The position numbers were made by a program, and so were the translations under genes. The notes below the pieces were generated by a model, which saw nothing but the letters and a program-made list of their open reading frames with translations, did no database searches and was not told where the DNA came from. A DNA stretch of 7,640 nucleotides from Actinomycetes bacterium (GTDB taxonomy: Bacteria > Actinomycetota > Acidimicrobiia > Acidimicrobiales > Palsa-688), in NCBI GenBank assembly GCA_021816565.1, contig JAKAXN010000217.1, positions 1 to 7,640 of the forward strand. The letters are read 5' to 3'. This document shows, in pieces, positions 1 to 5,937 of the stretch. Every line of letters starts with the position of its first letter. Within the stretch, counting starts at the first letter, position 1.

Positions 1-540
1 AACCGCGTGCTGCTGGTAGCGGCGCTGCGACCACCCTCCGGGAGCGTTGCGGGCGACCGGGTAGCGGTCCGCGGCGCCGGCCTCTTCGTGGCGGTCGGCG
101 ATCCCCGACCCGCTGGCGAACAGGTCGGCTCCCTGGTGGTCCACCAGGACCACCAGGTACGTCGGCTGGTGCTGCCGCCAGCCCAGCACCGGCGACAGCG
201 ACGCCAGCGTGTCCCACCGGACCACCTCGTGGCGCGGTGGCACCGGCGAATAGGTGACGTTGATGATCCCGCCGGCGTCGGCGTAGACGGCCAGGCCCTC
301 GCCGAAGTGGTGGGCGTCGCCTATGACGTCGTCGACGGCCGCCACGGCGCCGGGCACCGCCCCCTGTTCCTCGAGCCGTCGTCGGGCTTCCTGCCATCGC
401 AGCTGGTTCTTCGGGCCGGCGTTGTCGGACGCGCCCGGCACCGCCAGGCAGACGGTGGCGACGGGGCCGGGCCGGAGCAGGAGATCCCTCCACGCCGAGA
501 CGTCGACCAGCCCTCGCGGTATCGTGCCCGCCTGTTCCAT
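1..540 (-). CDS. Rv2629-like / baeRF-family release-factor-like protein, 3'-truncated by window
   Basis: The first 180 codons of a minus-strand gene that runs off the left edge were translated by hand and have no stop. The start is ATG at 540-538, preceded by GGAGG at 550-546 with a 5-nt spacer. An upstream GTG at 546-544 is possible but would overlap that ribosome binding site. Near residues 129-140 it has a hydrophobic strand followed by VDHQGADLF. At residues 167-177 comes the loop PGGWSQRRYQQ. This layout matches bacterial homologues of archaeo-eukaryotic release factor 1, such as mycobacterial Rv2629, where the GG-x-x-Q loop sits where eRF1 has GGQ. Members are proposed to act on stalled ribosomes, either as Vms1-like peptidyl-tRNA hydrolases or as Balon-like hibernation factors. 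The sequence does not decide between these, and the C-terminal half is missing. It is divergent from the DUF3263 gene. Family placement is fairly sure; the precise role is not. Confidence 0.8.
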   Translation of the reverse strand, partial: MEQAGTIPRGLVDVSAWRDLLLRPGPVATVCLAVPGASDNAGPKNQLRWQEARRRLEEQGAVPGAVAAVDDVIGDAHHFGEGLAVYADAGGIINVTYSPVPPRHEVVRWDTLASLSPVLGWRQHQPTYLVVLVDHQGADLFASGSGIADRHEEAGAADRYPVARNAPGGWSQRRYQQHAV

Positions 541-712
541 GACCACCTCCGATGACTTGACCCGGCCGCCTATGTGCGGGTTCCGACGGCCCGTCGCGTG
601 GTGGCTACCCGTCGGCCCCGGGGGTGAACCGGTGCCCGCCCCGGCCCGGAGCAGGCCCGGGCGGCAGCCAGGATGCTTGATCCGCCCCCACCGGGATGGC
701 AGTCTCGACCGG
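541..712. other. Divergent intergenic region
   Basis: This stretch of about 170 bases separates the minus-strand release-factor-like gene from the plus-strand DUF3263 gene and must hold promoters for both. I found the ribosome binding site of the left gene (546-550) but no -35/-10 pair with good spacing on either strand. A TTGACC at 557-562 has no matching -10. A GC-rich imperfect hairpin can form between CCGCCC (636-641) and GGGCGG (659-664). It has no T-run and its role is unknown. Confidence 0.4.
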
Positions 713-973
713 ATGGGACTTTCCGAACGCGACCGGGCCATCCTCGAGTTCGAAGGTTCCTGGTGGACCGGGTCCGGCTCCAAGGAAGCGGCCATCAAGG
801 CCCGGCTGGGATTGTCCGCCAGCCGGTACCGCCAGATCCTGGCCGGGCTGATCGACTCGGAGGAAGCCGCTTCGGTCGCTCCGCTGGTGGTCCGCCGGCT
901 GCGGCGCGACCGGATCCGCCGGAGGCGGGCCCGCTTCGAGGGCCGCCCCCTTGATGGAAGGAAGAGCTTTTGA
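713..973 (+). CDS. DUF3263 family small helix-turn-helix-like protein
   Basis: An 86-residue protein. Its core runs FEGSWW (residues 13-18), GSKEAAIKARLGLSASRYRQ (21-40), and then a basic tail rich in Arg (61-76). This is the pattern of the actinobacterial DUF3263 family, typified by mycobacterial Rv0430. The middle reads like a helix-turn-helix, as in sigma-factor region 4, so nucleic-acid binding is plausible but unproven. ATG 713 was chosen because the family alignment begins only a few residues before the FE-x-x-WW motif. No clear Shine-Dalgarno sequence precedes it, and a TTG at 677 is an in-frame alternative. The stop overlaps the TTG start of the LytR_C gene, which suggests translational coupling. 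The DUF3263-LytR_C pair is conserved in mycobacteria (Rv0430-Rv0431). Confidence 0.85.
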   Translation: MGLSERDRAILEFEGSWWTGSGSKEAAIKARLGLSASRYRQILAGLIDSEEAASVAPLVVRRLRRDRIRRRRARFEGRPLDGRKSF

Positions 974-1503
974 GCGGTCCGTCCCGACGTGACGGCGGGA
1001 TCAACGGTATGAGGGCCATCGTCCTCATCGCCGTCCTGGTCATCGTGGCCATCGGGGTGCTGTCGCGGAGCAACGGGCACAAGGCCGTGTCCACCCAGAC
1101 GTCGACCGGCAGGTCCGCGTCAGCCACCACCACCCCCACCACCGCCCCCGCCACCACCACCCCCACGACGGTGGTGCCGGCTTCGCAGGTGAAGCTGCAG
1201 GTCCTCAACGGCGTCCTCACCGGCTCGCTGGCCGGGCAGTGGAGCAACAAGCTGCGGGCCAACCCCGGTTACCAGACCCTCCCCCCGGACAACGCCACCA
1301 GCAAGGTGACCTCCTCGGCCATCTACATCCTCACCCCGGGCTACCAGCCCGAGGCGGCTTCCCTCGCCGCCACCGTGGGTCTCCCCTCCAGCGCCATCAA
1401 CCCGACCGTGCCGGCCCCGGCCAGCGCCCCGATCCCGAACTCGGAACGGGCCACCGCCAACCTGGTGCTGGTCATAGGCCCCGACCTGGCGGCCAGCGCC
1501 TGA
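970..1503 (+). CDS. Membrane-anchored LytR C-terminal domain (LytR_C) protein
   Basis: A 177-residue protein. It has a short cytosolic N-terminus, one transmembrane segment (about residues 15-32), and a low-complexity Thr/Pro/Ala linker (about 41-72, encoded by CCACC-type repeats). A LytR_C domain begins at VKLQVLNG (74-81) and runs to near the C-terminus. The predicted topology is a cell-envelope protein with the domain outside. Family knowledge: the stand-alone LytR_C protein Rv0431 (VirR) of M. tuberculosis affects envelope integrity and vesicle release, and follows a DUF3263 gene as here. The TTG start at 970 overlaps the upstream TGA and has GGAAGGA at 957-963, so coupled translation is likely. 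ATG 1009, directly before the membrane segment, is an alternative start. Fold and topology are confident; the physiological role is inferred. Confidence 0.85.
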   Translation: MSGPSRRDGGINGMRAIVLIAVLVIVAIGVLSRSNGHKAVSTQTSTGRSASATTTPTTAPATTTPTTVVPASQVKLQVLNGVLTGSLAGQWSNKLRANPGYQTLPPDNATSKVTSSAIYILTPGYQPEAASLAATVGLPSSAINPTVPAPASAPIPNSERATANLVLVIGPDLAASA

Positions 1504-1637
1504 GCGGGCCGGGCCAGCCGGCCGGGGAGGGCCAGCCGAGCCGACCGGACCGGCCGGGCGAGCCGACCGGGCCCGATGTCGCCGCCCGCCTGACCGGATG
1601 GCTGGCCCGGGCCCGTAGCGCCCCGGCCCTGGCCGGG

Positions 1638-2363
1638 GTGTTCGTGGACTTCGACGGCACGCTCGCTGCGATCGTCTCCGACCCCGCGGCCGCCTCCCCC
1701 CACCCCGACGCCGCCGGCCTGCTGCGCCGCCTGAGCGAGCGGTGGGGCCGGGTCGTCGTGGTGTCGGGCCGGCCGGTCGCCTACCTGCGCTCGCACCTGG
1801 CCCAGGCGGGCGCAACGGAGCTGTACGGGCTGTACGGGCTGGAGCAGGCTCCGGCGTCGTCCTCGGAGTCGGGGACCGTCACCCGGCCCGAGGGGGAGGT
1901 GTGGCGCGCCGCGGTGGACGACGCCGCGGCCGCGGCCGGCCGGGATGCGCCGGCGGGGGTCCACGTCGAGCACAAGGGCCTCACCGTCACCCTGCACTAC
2001 CGCAACGCCCCCGGCGGGGAGGCCTGGGTGCGCCGCTTCTCGGAGGAGGTGTCGGCCCGGATCGGACTGGCCGCCCACGGGGGAAAGATGTCGATCGAGC
2101 TGCGCCCACCGGTGGAGGTGGACAAGGGCACGGTGATCCGCGACCTGGCCGGAGGGATGCACGCCGTGCTCTTCGCCGGGGACGACCTCGGGGACCTGCC
2201 GGCCTTCGCCGAGCTGCGCCGCCTCCGGGAGTCCGGTGTGGCCACGGTGGGCGTGGCTTCGGGGGGCGGTGAGACGCCGGCGCCGGTCCTCGACGCCGCC
2301 GACATCGTGGTGGACGGCCCGGCGGGCGTGGTCCGCCTCCTCGAAGCCCTCCTCGGGGACTGA
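1638..2363 (+). CDS. otsB: Trehalose-6-phosphate phosphatase (OtsB), start uncertain
   Basis: HAD-superfamily phosphatase that converts trehalose 6-phosphate to trehalose in the cytosol. Numbered from GTG 1638 (241 aa), it shows motif I DFDGT (4-8, nucleophile D4 and acid D6), motif II VVVSGRP (40-46, S43), and the cap-domain segment HKGLTVTLHYR (112-122) typical of OtsB. Motif III has Lys 163 in KGTVIRDL, and motif IV is GDDLGD (181-186). All catalytic residues are present. The start is a problem. GTG 1638 leaves only three residues before DFDGT, and OtsB-like sequence (VAARLTGWLARARSAPALAG) continues upstream in frame. No ATG, GTG or TTG lies in frame between the LytR_C stop and 1638; only CTG codons, including one at 1500-1502 overlapping that stop, are available. 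The gene is probably in one operon with the two genes before it. It is convergent with otsA, which supplies its substrate. Confidence 0.85.
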   Translation: MFVDFDGTLAAIVSDPAAASPHPDAAGLLRRLSERWGRVVVVSGRPVAYLRSHLAQAGATELYGLYGLEQAPASSSESGTVTRPEGEVWRAAVDDAAAAAGRDAPAGVHVEHKGLTVTLHYRNAPGGEAWVRRFSEEVSARIGLAAHGGKMSIELRPPVEVDKGTVIRDLAGGMHAVLFAGDDLGDLPAFAELRRLRESGVATVGVASGGGETPAPVLDAADIVVDGPAGVVRLLEALLGD

Positions 2364-2364
2364 A

Positions 2365-2400
2365 CCCCGCATCACCGGGGGGTGGACCCGGCGATGCCGG
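2365..2400. terminator. Possible bidirectional terminator between convergent otsB and otsA
   Basis: The 56-base gap between the two convergent stops contains two small GC hairpins. One is CCCCG (2365-2369) / CGGGG (2376-2380) with a 6-nt loop. The other is CCGGC (2388-2392) / GCCGG (2396-2400) with a 3-nt loop. Neither has a T-tract. Such T-less hairpins are common at actinobacterial gene ends, but in DNA this GC-rich they also arise by chance. Confidence 0.35.
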
Positions 2401-2419
2401 TGGCCGCCCGGCTGGTCGA

Positions 2420-3820
2420 TCAGGGCGTGCCGGCGTGGGCCACCAGGTCGTCGAACCAGTCGAGCGGGGTCCGCGCCCCGGCGGCCTCCCGCAGGGCTTC
2501 GGCCATCGACCGCCGCTCCGCCGGGCCCATGTCGAGGGCCCGGGCCAGGCCGGCGGCGGTGCCGGTTATGTCGAAGGGGTTGACGCCCACCGAGGCCGCG
2601 CCCAGTTCGGCCCAGCAGCCGGCCTCGTGGCTGAGCACCAGCACCCCGTCCCGCTCGTTGACCAGCGCGCCCTCCTTGGCGACCAGGTTCAGGCCGTCGC
2701 GCACCGGGTTGACCAGCAGCACGTCGGAGCGCCGCAGGGCCGCCACCGAGCGGGGGTAGTTGTCGTCGGTGTCGAGCAGGATGGGCGTCCAGCCGGCGTC
2801 GCCCCACCGCTGGTTGATCCGCTGGGCCAGAGCCATGGCCTCCTGGCCGTAGGCCTGGTACTCGGCCAGGCCGGTCCTCGAGGGGTACACCATGGCCGCG
2901 AACACCACCTGACCGCGCAGGTCGGGCCGGCTCTCGAGCAGCTCGTCGAAGGCCCAGAACCCCCGCAGCACGTTCTTGGACGGCTCGATGCGGTCCACCC
3001 TGACGATCATCTTGCGGTCCCCGACGATCTCGTCGAGCCGGCCGAGCTCCTCGGCGCAGGCCGGCGAAGCGGCCACCGAGCGGATGTCGTCGAGGTCGGT
3101 CGCCGCGGGGGCCACGAACGTGGCCGGCTCGGTGCCGATCAGCTCCCGGGCGCAGATGGAGAACGACCGGGCCCACCGGGCGGTGTGGAAGCCGCACGGC
3201 CCGCCGCCGCTCAGTCCGCCCAGCAGGTCTGAGGCCACGGAGTCGGGCAGGGTGGCCAGCTCCTCCGGGCCGCACCACGGGGTGTGCAGGAACGTGGAGA
3301 TGCGCAGGTCCGGCCGCCGCCCCGCCAGCAGGGCCGGCACCAACGCCAGCTGGTAGTCCTGCACCAGGACGGTGGCGCCCTCCGCGGCCGCGCCGTCGGC
3401 TGCCGCCGCGAAGGTGGCGTTGACCGCCCGGTAGCGCTCCCATGCCGCCCACCAGTGGCGGTCGAAGCGGGGCCTGCGGGGCCGGTCCCACAGCCCGTGC
3501 AGGCAGAACCACAGGGTCTGGTTGGCCACCACGTCGTAGTAGGCGGCGTAGTCGTCGGCGTCGATGGGCACCGGCGAGTACCGGAAGCCCCCGCTGCTCA
3601 CCGCGCCGTGGCGGGCCCCTTCCCGGTCCTCCTCGCTGACGGCTGCGGCCAGCCACAGCGCCGAATCCCGTTCGGCCCCCGGGCCGAGGGTCACGACCAG
3701 GCCGCCCGCCCCCCGCCGGGGTGTGAGCTGGCCCCCGTCGTCTCTGACGAAGCTGATCGGTCCCCGGTTGGAGACCACCAGGAGTTTCGACCCGCCCTCG
3801 GGATCTGCTGAGAAGTTCAT
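2420..3820 (-). CDS. otsA: GT20 trehalose-6-phosphate synthase (OtsA-like)
   Basis: A 466-residue cytosolic glycosyltransferase that would make trehalose 6-phosphate from an NDP-glucose and glucose 6-phosphate. Features in order: SNRGP (17-21) and GG (39-40) at the N-terminal substrate loop; WERYRAVN (127-134); VQDYQL (153-158, where E. coli-type enzymes have HDYHL); FLHTPW (177-182); and GFHT (210-213). RVDRIEPSKN (274-283) carries the Arg and Lys that hold the donor phosphates, and VRDGLNLVAKE (373-383) follows. Length is normal for the family. The Arg-to-Lys distance is three residues longer than in the E. coli enzyme. This fits my memory of a divergent actinobacterial branch that includes GDP-glucose-using Streptomyces OtsA, so donor specificity is open. 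ATG 3820 was chosen because the conserved region starts just after it. ATG 3872 (out-of-family MVPRPGG extension) and a GTG between them are alternatives. Convergent with otsB, divergent from the glycerate kinase. Confidence 0.88.
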   Translation of the reverse strand: MNFSADPEGGSKLLVVSNRGPISFVRDDGGQLTPRRGAGGLVVTLGPGAERDSALWLAAAVSEEDREGARHGAVSSGGFRYSPVPIDADDYAAYYDVVANQTLWFCLHGLWDRPRRPRFDRHWWAAWERYRAVNATFAAAADGAAAEGATVLVQDYQLALVPALLAGRRPDLRISTFLHTPWCGPEELATLPDSVASDLLGGLSGGGPCGFHTARWARSFSICARELIGTEPATFVAPAATDLDDIRSVAASPACAEELGRLDEIVGDRKMIVRVDRIEPSKNVLRGFWAFDELLESRPDLRGQVVFAAMVYPSRTGLAEYQAYGQEAMALAQRINQRWGDAGWTPILLDTDDNYPRSVAALRRSDVLLVNPVRDGLNLVAKEGALVNERDGVLVLSHEAGCWAELGAASVGVNPFDITGTAAGLARALDMGPAERRSMAEALREAAGARTPLDWFDDLVAHAGTP

Positions 3821-3877
3821 GCCGCCGAGAAACTTACCCACGCTGCGGGATCCTCCCGGACGGGGCACCATGGTGCA
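3821..3877. promoter_or_regulatory. Short divergent spacer otsA / glycerate kinase
   Basis: Only 57 bases separate the two divergent starts, so their promoters must overlap each other or lie inside the neighbouring gene. On the minus strand a TAAGTT (3836-3831) fits the actinobacterial TAnnnT -10 pattern a short distance before the otsA ATG, without a recognisable -35. The glycerate kinase side shows no convincing -10. The otsA start at 3872 would extend this gene into the spacer. Confidence 0.3.
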
Positions 3878-4870
3878 GTGCCCCGACTGGTCGTAGCCCC
3901 CGACAAGTTCCGTGGCAGCGCCACCGCCGCCGAGGTCGCGGCGGCCGTCGCCTCGGCGGCCGCCGAGATGGGCTGGACGGTGGACCAGGCGCCGCTGTCC
4001 GATGGGGGAGAGGGGTTCTGCTCCGTGCTGGGCGGCCGCCGCCGGCCCGTCACCGTCCGCGGCCCGCTGGGCGAGCCGGTGGACGCCGCCTGGTTCGAGT
4101 TGGACGGGGGCGCCACCGCCGCCATCGAGATGGCCATGGCATCGGGCCTGGAGCTGGTCGGCGGCTGGGAGGCCAACGACCCGATGCGGGCCAGCACGAC
4201 CGGCACCGGGGAGCTCATAGCCGCCGCCGTCAAGTCCGGCGCCCGCCGGGTCCTTGTGGGTATGGGAGGCTCGGCTACCACCGACGGGGGGTGGGGGGCT
4301 CTCGAGGTCCTGGAGCCGCACAGCCGCCTGTCGGGGGTCCGCATCGAGGTGGCCTGCGACGTCCGGACCCGATTCGTGGACGCGGCCACCGTTTTCTCGC
4401 CCCAGAAGGGAGCCACCCCGGCCCAGGTGGAGTTGCTGAGCCGGCGCCTGGAGCGGCTGGTCCAGCTGTACCGGGAGCGATTCGGGGTGGACGTGTCCGA
4501 GATGGAGGGCGCCGGGGCGGCGGGCGGCCTGGCCGGGGGGCTGGCGGCCATCGGCGCCCACCTGGTCAGCGGGTTCGAGCTGGTGGCCGACCGCATCGAG
4601 CTGGCCGACCGCATCGAGGGGGCCGACCTGGTCATCACCGGGGAGGGCCTGCTCGACGATCAGTCCTTCGAGGGCAAGTCGGTCGGCGGGGTGGTGGATC
4701 TGGCGGGGGAGCTCGGGGTGCCGGTGATGGTGCTGGCCGGCGACGTCGACGGAGACCACGACGTGCGGTTCCGGACCCTGGTGGAGGCCGTCGGCGAGGA
4801 GCTGGCCCTCGGTGATCCCCTCGGGTCGCTGCGCCGGGTGGCCCGGGAGATGCTGGCCGGCGCCGGTTAG
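3878..4870 (+). CDS. Glycerate kinase (GarK/GlxK-type family), short form
   Basis: A 330-residue cytosolic kinase that phosphorylates D-glycerate with ATP; E. coli members of this family make 2-phosphoglycerate. Motifs in order: APDKFRGS (7-14), PLSDGGEGF (39-47), GMGGSATTDGG (128-138), ACDV (159-162), FSPQKGATP (173-181), GAGAAGGLAGG (211-221), and ADLVITGEGLLDDQSFEGK (249-267). All hallmark motifs of the family are present. The protein is about 40-50 residues shorter than usual. The shortfall lies mainly between DGG (136-138) and ACDV (159-162), where only about 20 residues occur. The GTG start at 3878 is the only in-frame start near the first conserved strand. An exact 17-bp tandem repeat (4584-4600, 4602-4618) encodes ADRIE twice. 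Next to gpgS and otsA, a role in recycling glycerate from glucosylglycerate is plausible but inferred. Confidence 0.88.
   Translation: MPRLVVAPDKFRGSATAAEVAAAVASAAAEMGWTVDQAPLSDGGEGFCSVLGGRRRPVTVRGPLGEPVDAAWFELDGGATAAIEMAMASGLELVGGWEANDPMRASTTGTGELIAAAVKSGARRVLVGMGGSATTDGGWGALEVLEPHSRLSGVRIEVACDVRTRFVDAATVFSPQKGATPAQVELLSRRLERLVQLYRERFGVDVSEMEGAGAAGGLAGGLAAIGAHLVSGFELVADRIELADRIEGADLVITGEGLLDDQSFEGKSVGGVVDLAGELGVPVMVLAGDVDGDHDVRFRTLVEAVGEELALGDPLGSLRRVAREMLAGAG
4584..4618 (+). repeat. 17-bp tandem repeat with 18-bp period inside glycerate kinase
   Basis: TGGCCGACCGCATCGAG occurs at 4584-4600 and again at 4602-4618. The period is six codons, so the reading frame is kept and the protein reads ADRIE-L-ADRIE. 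It lies just before the conserved GADLVITGEG segment, in a helix whose sequence is loosely repetitive in the family. Confidence 0.9.
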
Positions 4871-5775
4871 GCGGTCTTGCGGCGCACGTCGGCGAGCGGG
4901 GGCATCTCGGTGAACTCCACCGCCAGCCGTTCCAGTCCCGGCCTGAGCAGCTCGGTCGGGGCCGGGCCGTCGGCCATCCCGGCCCGGGCCAGGCCGGTCT
5001 GGAGCACGGCCAGTGCCTGCGGGCCGAGCTCGGCCAGGGACCGGTTGCGGTGGACGCGCACCCCGAGGTCGCTCTGCACGAGGCCGTGGTTGCCGAAGCG
5101 CTTGGTGACGTCGATCAGCAGGCCGAGATCCACCCCGTAGCCACCGACGAACGGCAGGGCCTCGAGCACCCGGCGCCACGACGCGCATTCTCCTGACAGC
5201 GGTTGTGCCAGATCGGCCAGATGGGGGAAGAGGGAGGCGATCAGCGGTCTGGCCATCAGCTCCGTCACCCGTCCCCCCTCGCCGGGTCGGCCGTCCACCG
5301 GGCGCTCGTAGAAGCCCTTGACGAAGGTCACGTCGTCGCGGCAGAGGAGGGGTCCGGCCAGGCCCAGGACGAAGCCAGGGTCGAACTCCCGGATGTCGGC
5401 GTCGCAGAACACGACCACGTCTCCCGAACTGGCGTGGACCCCCTTCCACATGGCCTGCCCCTTGCCGTGGCCGGCGTGGTCGACCAGCACCTCGGCCGAG
5501 CCGAGGACCGTGGCCCCGGCGGCGGCGGCCACCGACGCGGTGGAGTCGGTGGACCCGTCGTCGACCACCAGGATCTCGTCGACCACCGGCGCCGCCTCGA
5601 CCAGTTCCCGCCGGATGGCGGCGACGATGGGGCCCACGGTGGCCTCCTCGTCGCGGGCCGGGATGCACACCGAGACCCGCCGGTCCCGCTTGGCCTCGGC
5701 CACCCGGGCGGCGGGGAAGTCGACCGATCGGTAGCTGCGCCGCACGTCAGCATCCTGCCACGCCGGCGGCGCCAT
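4867..5775 (-). CDS. gpgS: Glucosyl-3-phosphoglycerate synthase (GT81, GpgS-like)
   Basis: A 302-residue GT-A-fold glycosyltransferase expected to transfer glucose from an NDP-glucose to 3-phosphoglycerate, the first step to glucosylglycerate. Visible motifs: IPARDEEATVG (38-48), VDDGSTDST (71-79), GKGQAMWKG (104-112), metal-binding DAD (125-127), KGFYERP (153-159), GRVTELMARPL (168-178), QPLSGECA (191-198), GYGVDLGLLID (212-222), and HRNR (242-245). Almost every block has a counterpart in mycobacterial GpgS (Rv1208), which has DSD for DAD and SGEYA for SGECA. Mannosyl-3-phosphoglycerate synthase of Rubrobacter is in the same family, so mannose as donor sugar cannot be excluded. The ATG at 5775 lacks a strong ribosome binding site; a GTG about nine codons in is an alternative. 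No dedicated glucosyl-phosphoglycerate phosphatase is seen in the window. Its TAA overlaps the glycerate kinase TAG. Confidence 0.88.
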   Translation of the reverse strand: MAPPAWQDADVRRSYRSVDFPAARVAEAKRDRRVSVCIPARDEEATVGPIVAAIRRELVEAAPVVDEILVVDDGSTDSTASVAAAAGATVLGSAEVLVDHAGHGKGQAMWKGVHASSGDVVVFCDADIREFDPGFVLGLAGPLLCRDDVTFVKGFYERPVDGRPGEGGRVTELMARPLIASLFPHLADLAQPLSGECASWRRVLEALPFVGGYGVDLGLLIDVTKRFGNHGLVQSDLGVRVHRNRSLAELGPQALAVLQTGLARAGMADGPAPTELLRPGLERLAVEFTEMPPLADVRRKTA

Positions 5776-5811
5776 TCCGGAAAGTCGATGTGGTCGGTGA
5801 CGGCCGGGACG

Positions 5812-5819
5812 TATACACT
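5812..5819 (+). promoter_or_regulatory. Candidate -10 element of the riboswitch-thrC-cysO transcript
   Basis: TATACACT contains TACACT, which fits the actinobacterial TAnnnT -10 consensus, and ends nine bases before the riboswitch aptamer region begins. Transcription starting about 5825 would give a leader that begins almost directly with the aptamer. No -35 with standard spacing was recognised. Confidence 0.45.
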
Positions 5820-5827
5820 CGACGGGA

Positions 5828-5920
5828 CATCATCAAGAGCGGCAGAGGGACGGGCCCTGTGAAGCCGCGGCAACCGGTCCAGCTGGTCTGGGCTAGGTGC
5901 CAATGCCCGATTCGATGACG
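5828..5920 (+). promoter_or_regulatory. SAM riboswitch (SAM-I clan) in the leader of the thrC-like gene
   Basis: The leader carries the SAM-I core: AAGAG (5835-5839), AGAGGGA..GGCCC, TGAAGCC, GCGGCAACC and AGGTGCCAA, in the right order. By hand it folds as follows. P1 is 5830-5834 with 5914-5918. P2a is 5839-5843 with 5864-5868. P2b is 5846-5849 with 5855-5858. P3 is 5873-5882 with 5888-5898 (one bulge). A P2-loop pseudoknot GGGC (5852-5855) with GCCC (5905-5908) is possible. Only ten bases lie between the J3/4 AA (5902-5903) and the 3' strand of P1, so there is no room for a normal P4 hairpin. This resembles SAM-I/IV variant riboswitches. No T-tract terminator follows. The AGGAGG ribosome binding site starts ten bases after P1, so SAM binding probably represses translation initiation. 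Confidence 0.85.
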
Positions 5921-5927
5921 CCACGTC

Positions 5928-5933
5928 AGGAGG
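5928..5933 (+). promoter_or_regulatory. Ribosome binding site fixing a TTG start
   Basis: AGGAGG lies four bases before TTG 5938 and is the strongest Shine-Dalgarno sequence in the window. It selects the TTG, which also places the N-terminal CxxC pair correctly. A small hairpin GACG-CCA-CGTC (5917-5927) directly precedes it and shares bases with the 3' strand of riboswitch P1, so the two structures compete. Confidence 0.75.
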
Positions 5934-5937
5934 AACG

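Noticed and set aside
1..60. Apparent frameshift before the GG-x-x-Q loop in the release-factor-like gene
   Set aside because: It came from a miscopied base in my first reverse complement. Re-reading 31-50 gives an intact frame through PGGWSQRRYQQ.
132..157. Perfect inverted repeat CCTGGTGG/CCACCAGG with an extra CCACCAGG copy
   Set aside because: It lies within codons for the conserved LVVLVDHQ segment and is explained by codon choice for Val, Leu, His and Gln in GC-rich DNA. Not a likely regulatory site.
7..555. Plus-strand 182-codon open frame at the left edge
   Set aside because: It is the antisense of the release-factor-like gene, which has family motifs and a ribosome binding site, while this frame has neither.
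1120..1170. CCACC-rich low-complexity run that could be read as a repeat array
   Set aside because: It encodes the Thr/Pro/Ala linker of the LytR_C protein. Units are irregular and there are no spacers, so it is not CRISPR or a mobile element.
1839..1858. Repeated LYG residues (LYGLYGLE) in OtsB as a possible local duplication near 1820-1845
   Set aside because: A GL-x-GLE segment is normal at this position in OtsB proteins, so the repeat is most likely family sequence and not a recent duplication.
1341..3656. 771-codon minus-strand open frame across otsB and otsA
   Set aside because: It is low-complexity Arg/Gly/Pro sequence opposite otsB and out of frame with otsA, with no recognisable domain. 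It is a GC-driven shadow frame.
2420..5668. Very long minus-strand open frame (over 1,000 codons) extending upstream of otsA through the glycerate kinase and into gpgS
   Set aside because: Only the 3' 466 codons match a protein family. The rest is antisense to glycerate kinase or in the wrong frame of gpgS and is Arg/Gly/Pro-rich, as expected for open frames in high-GC DNA.
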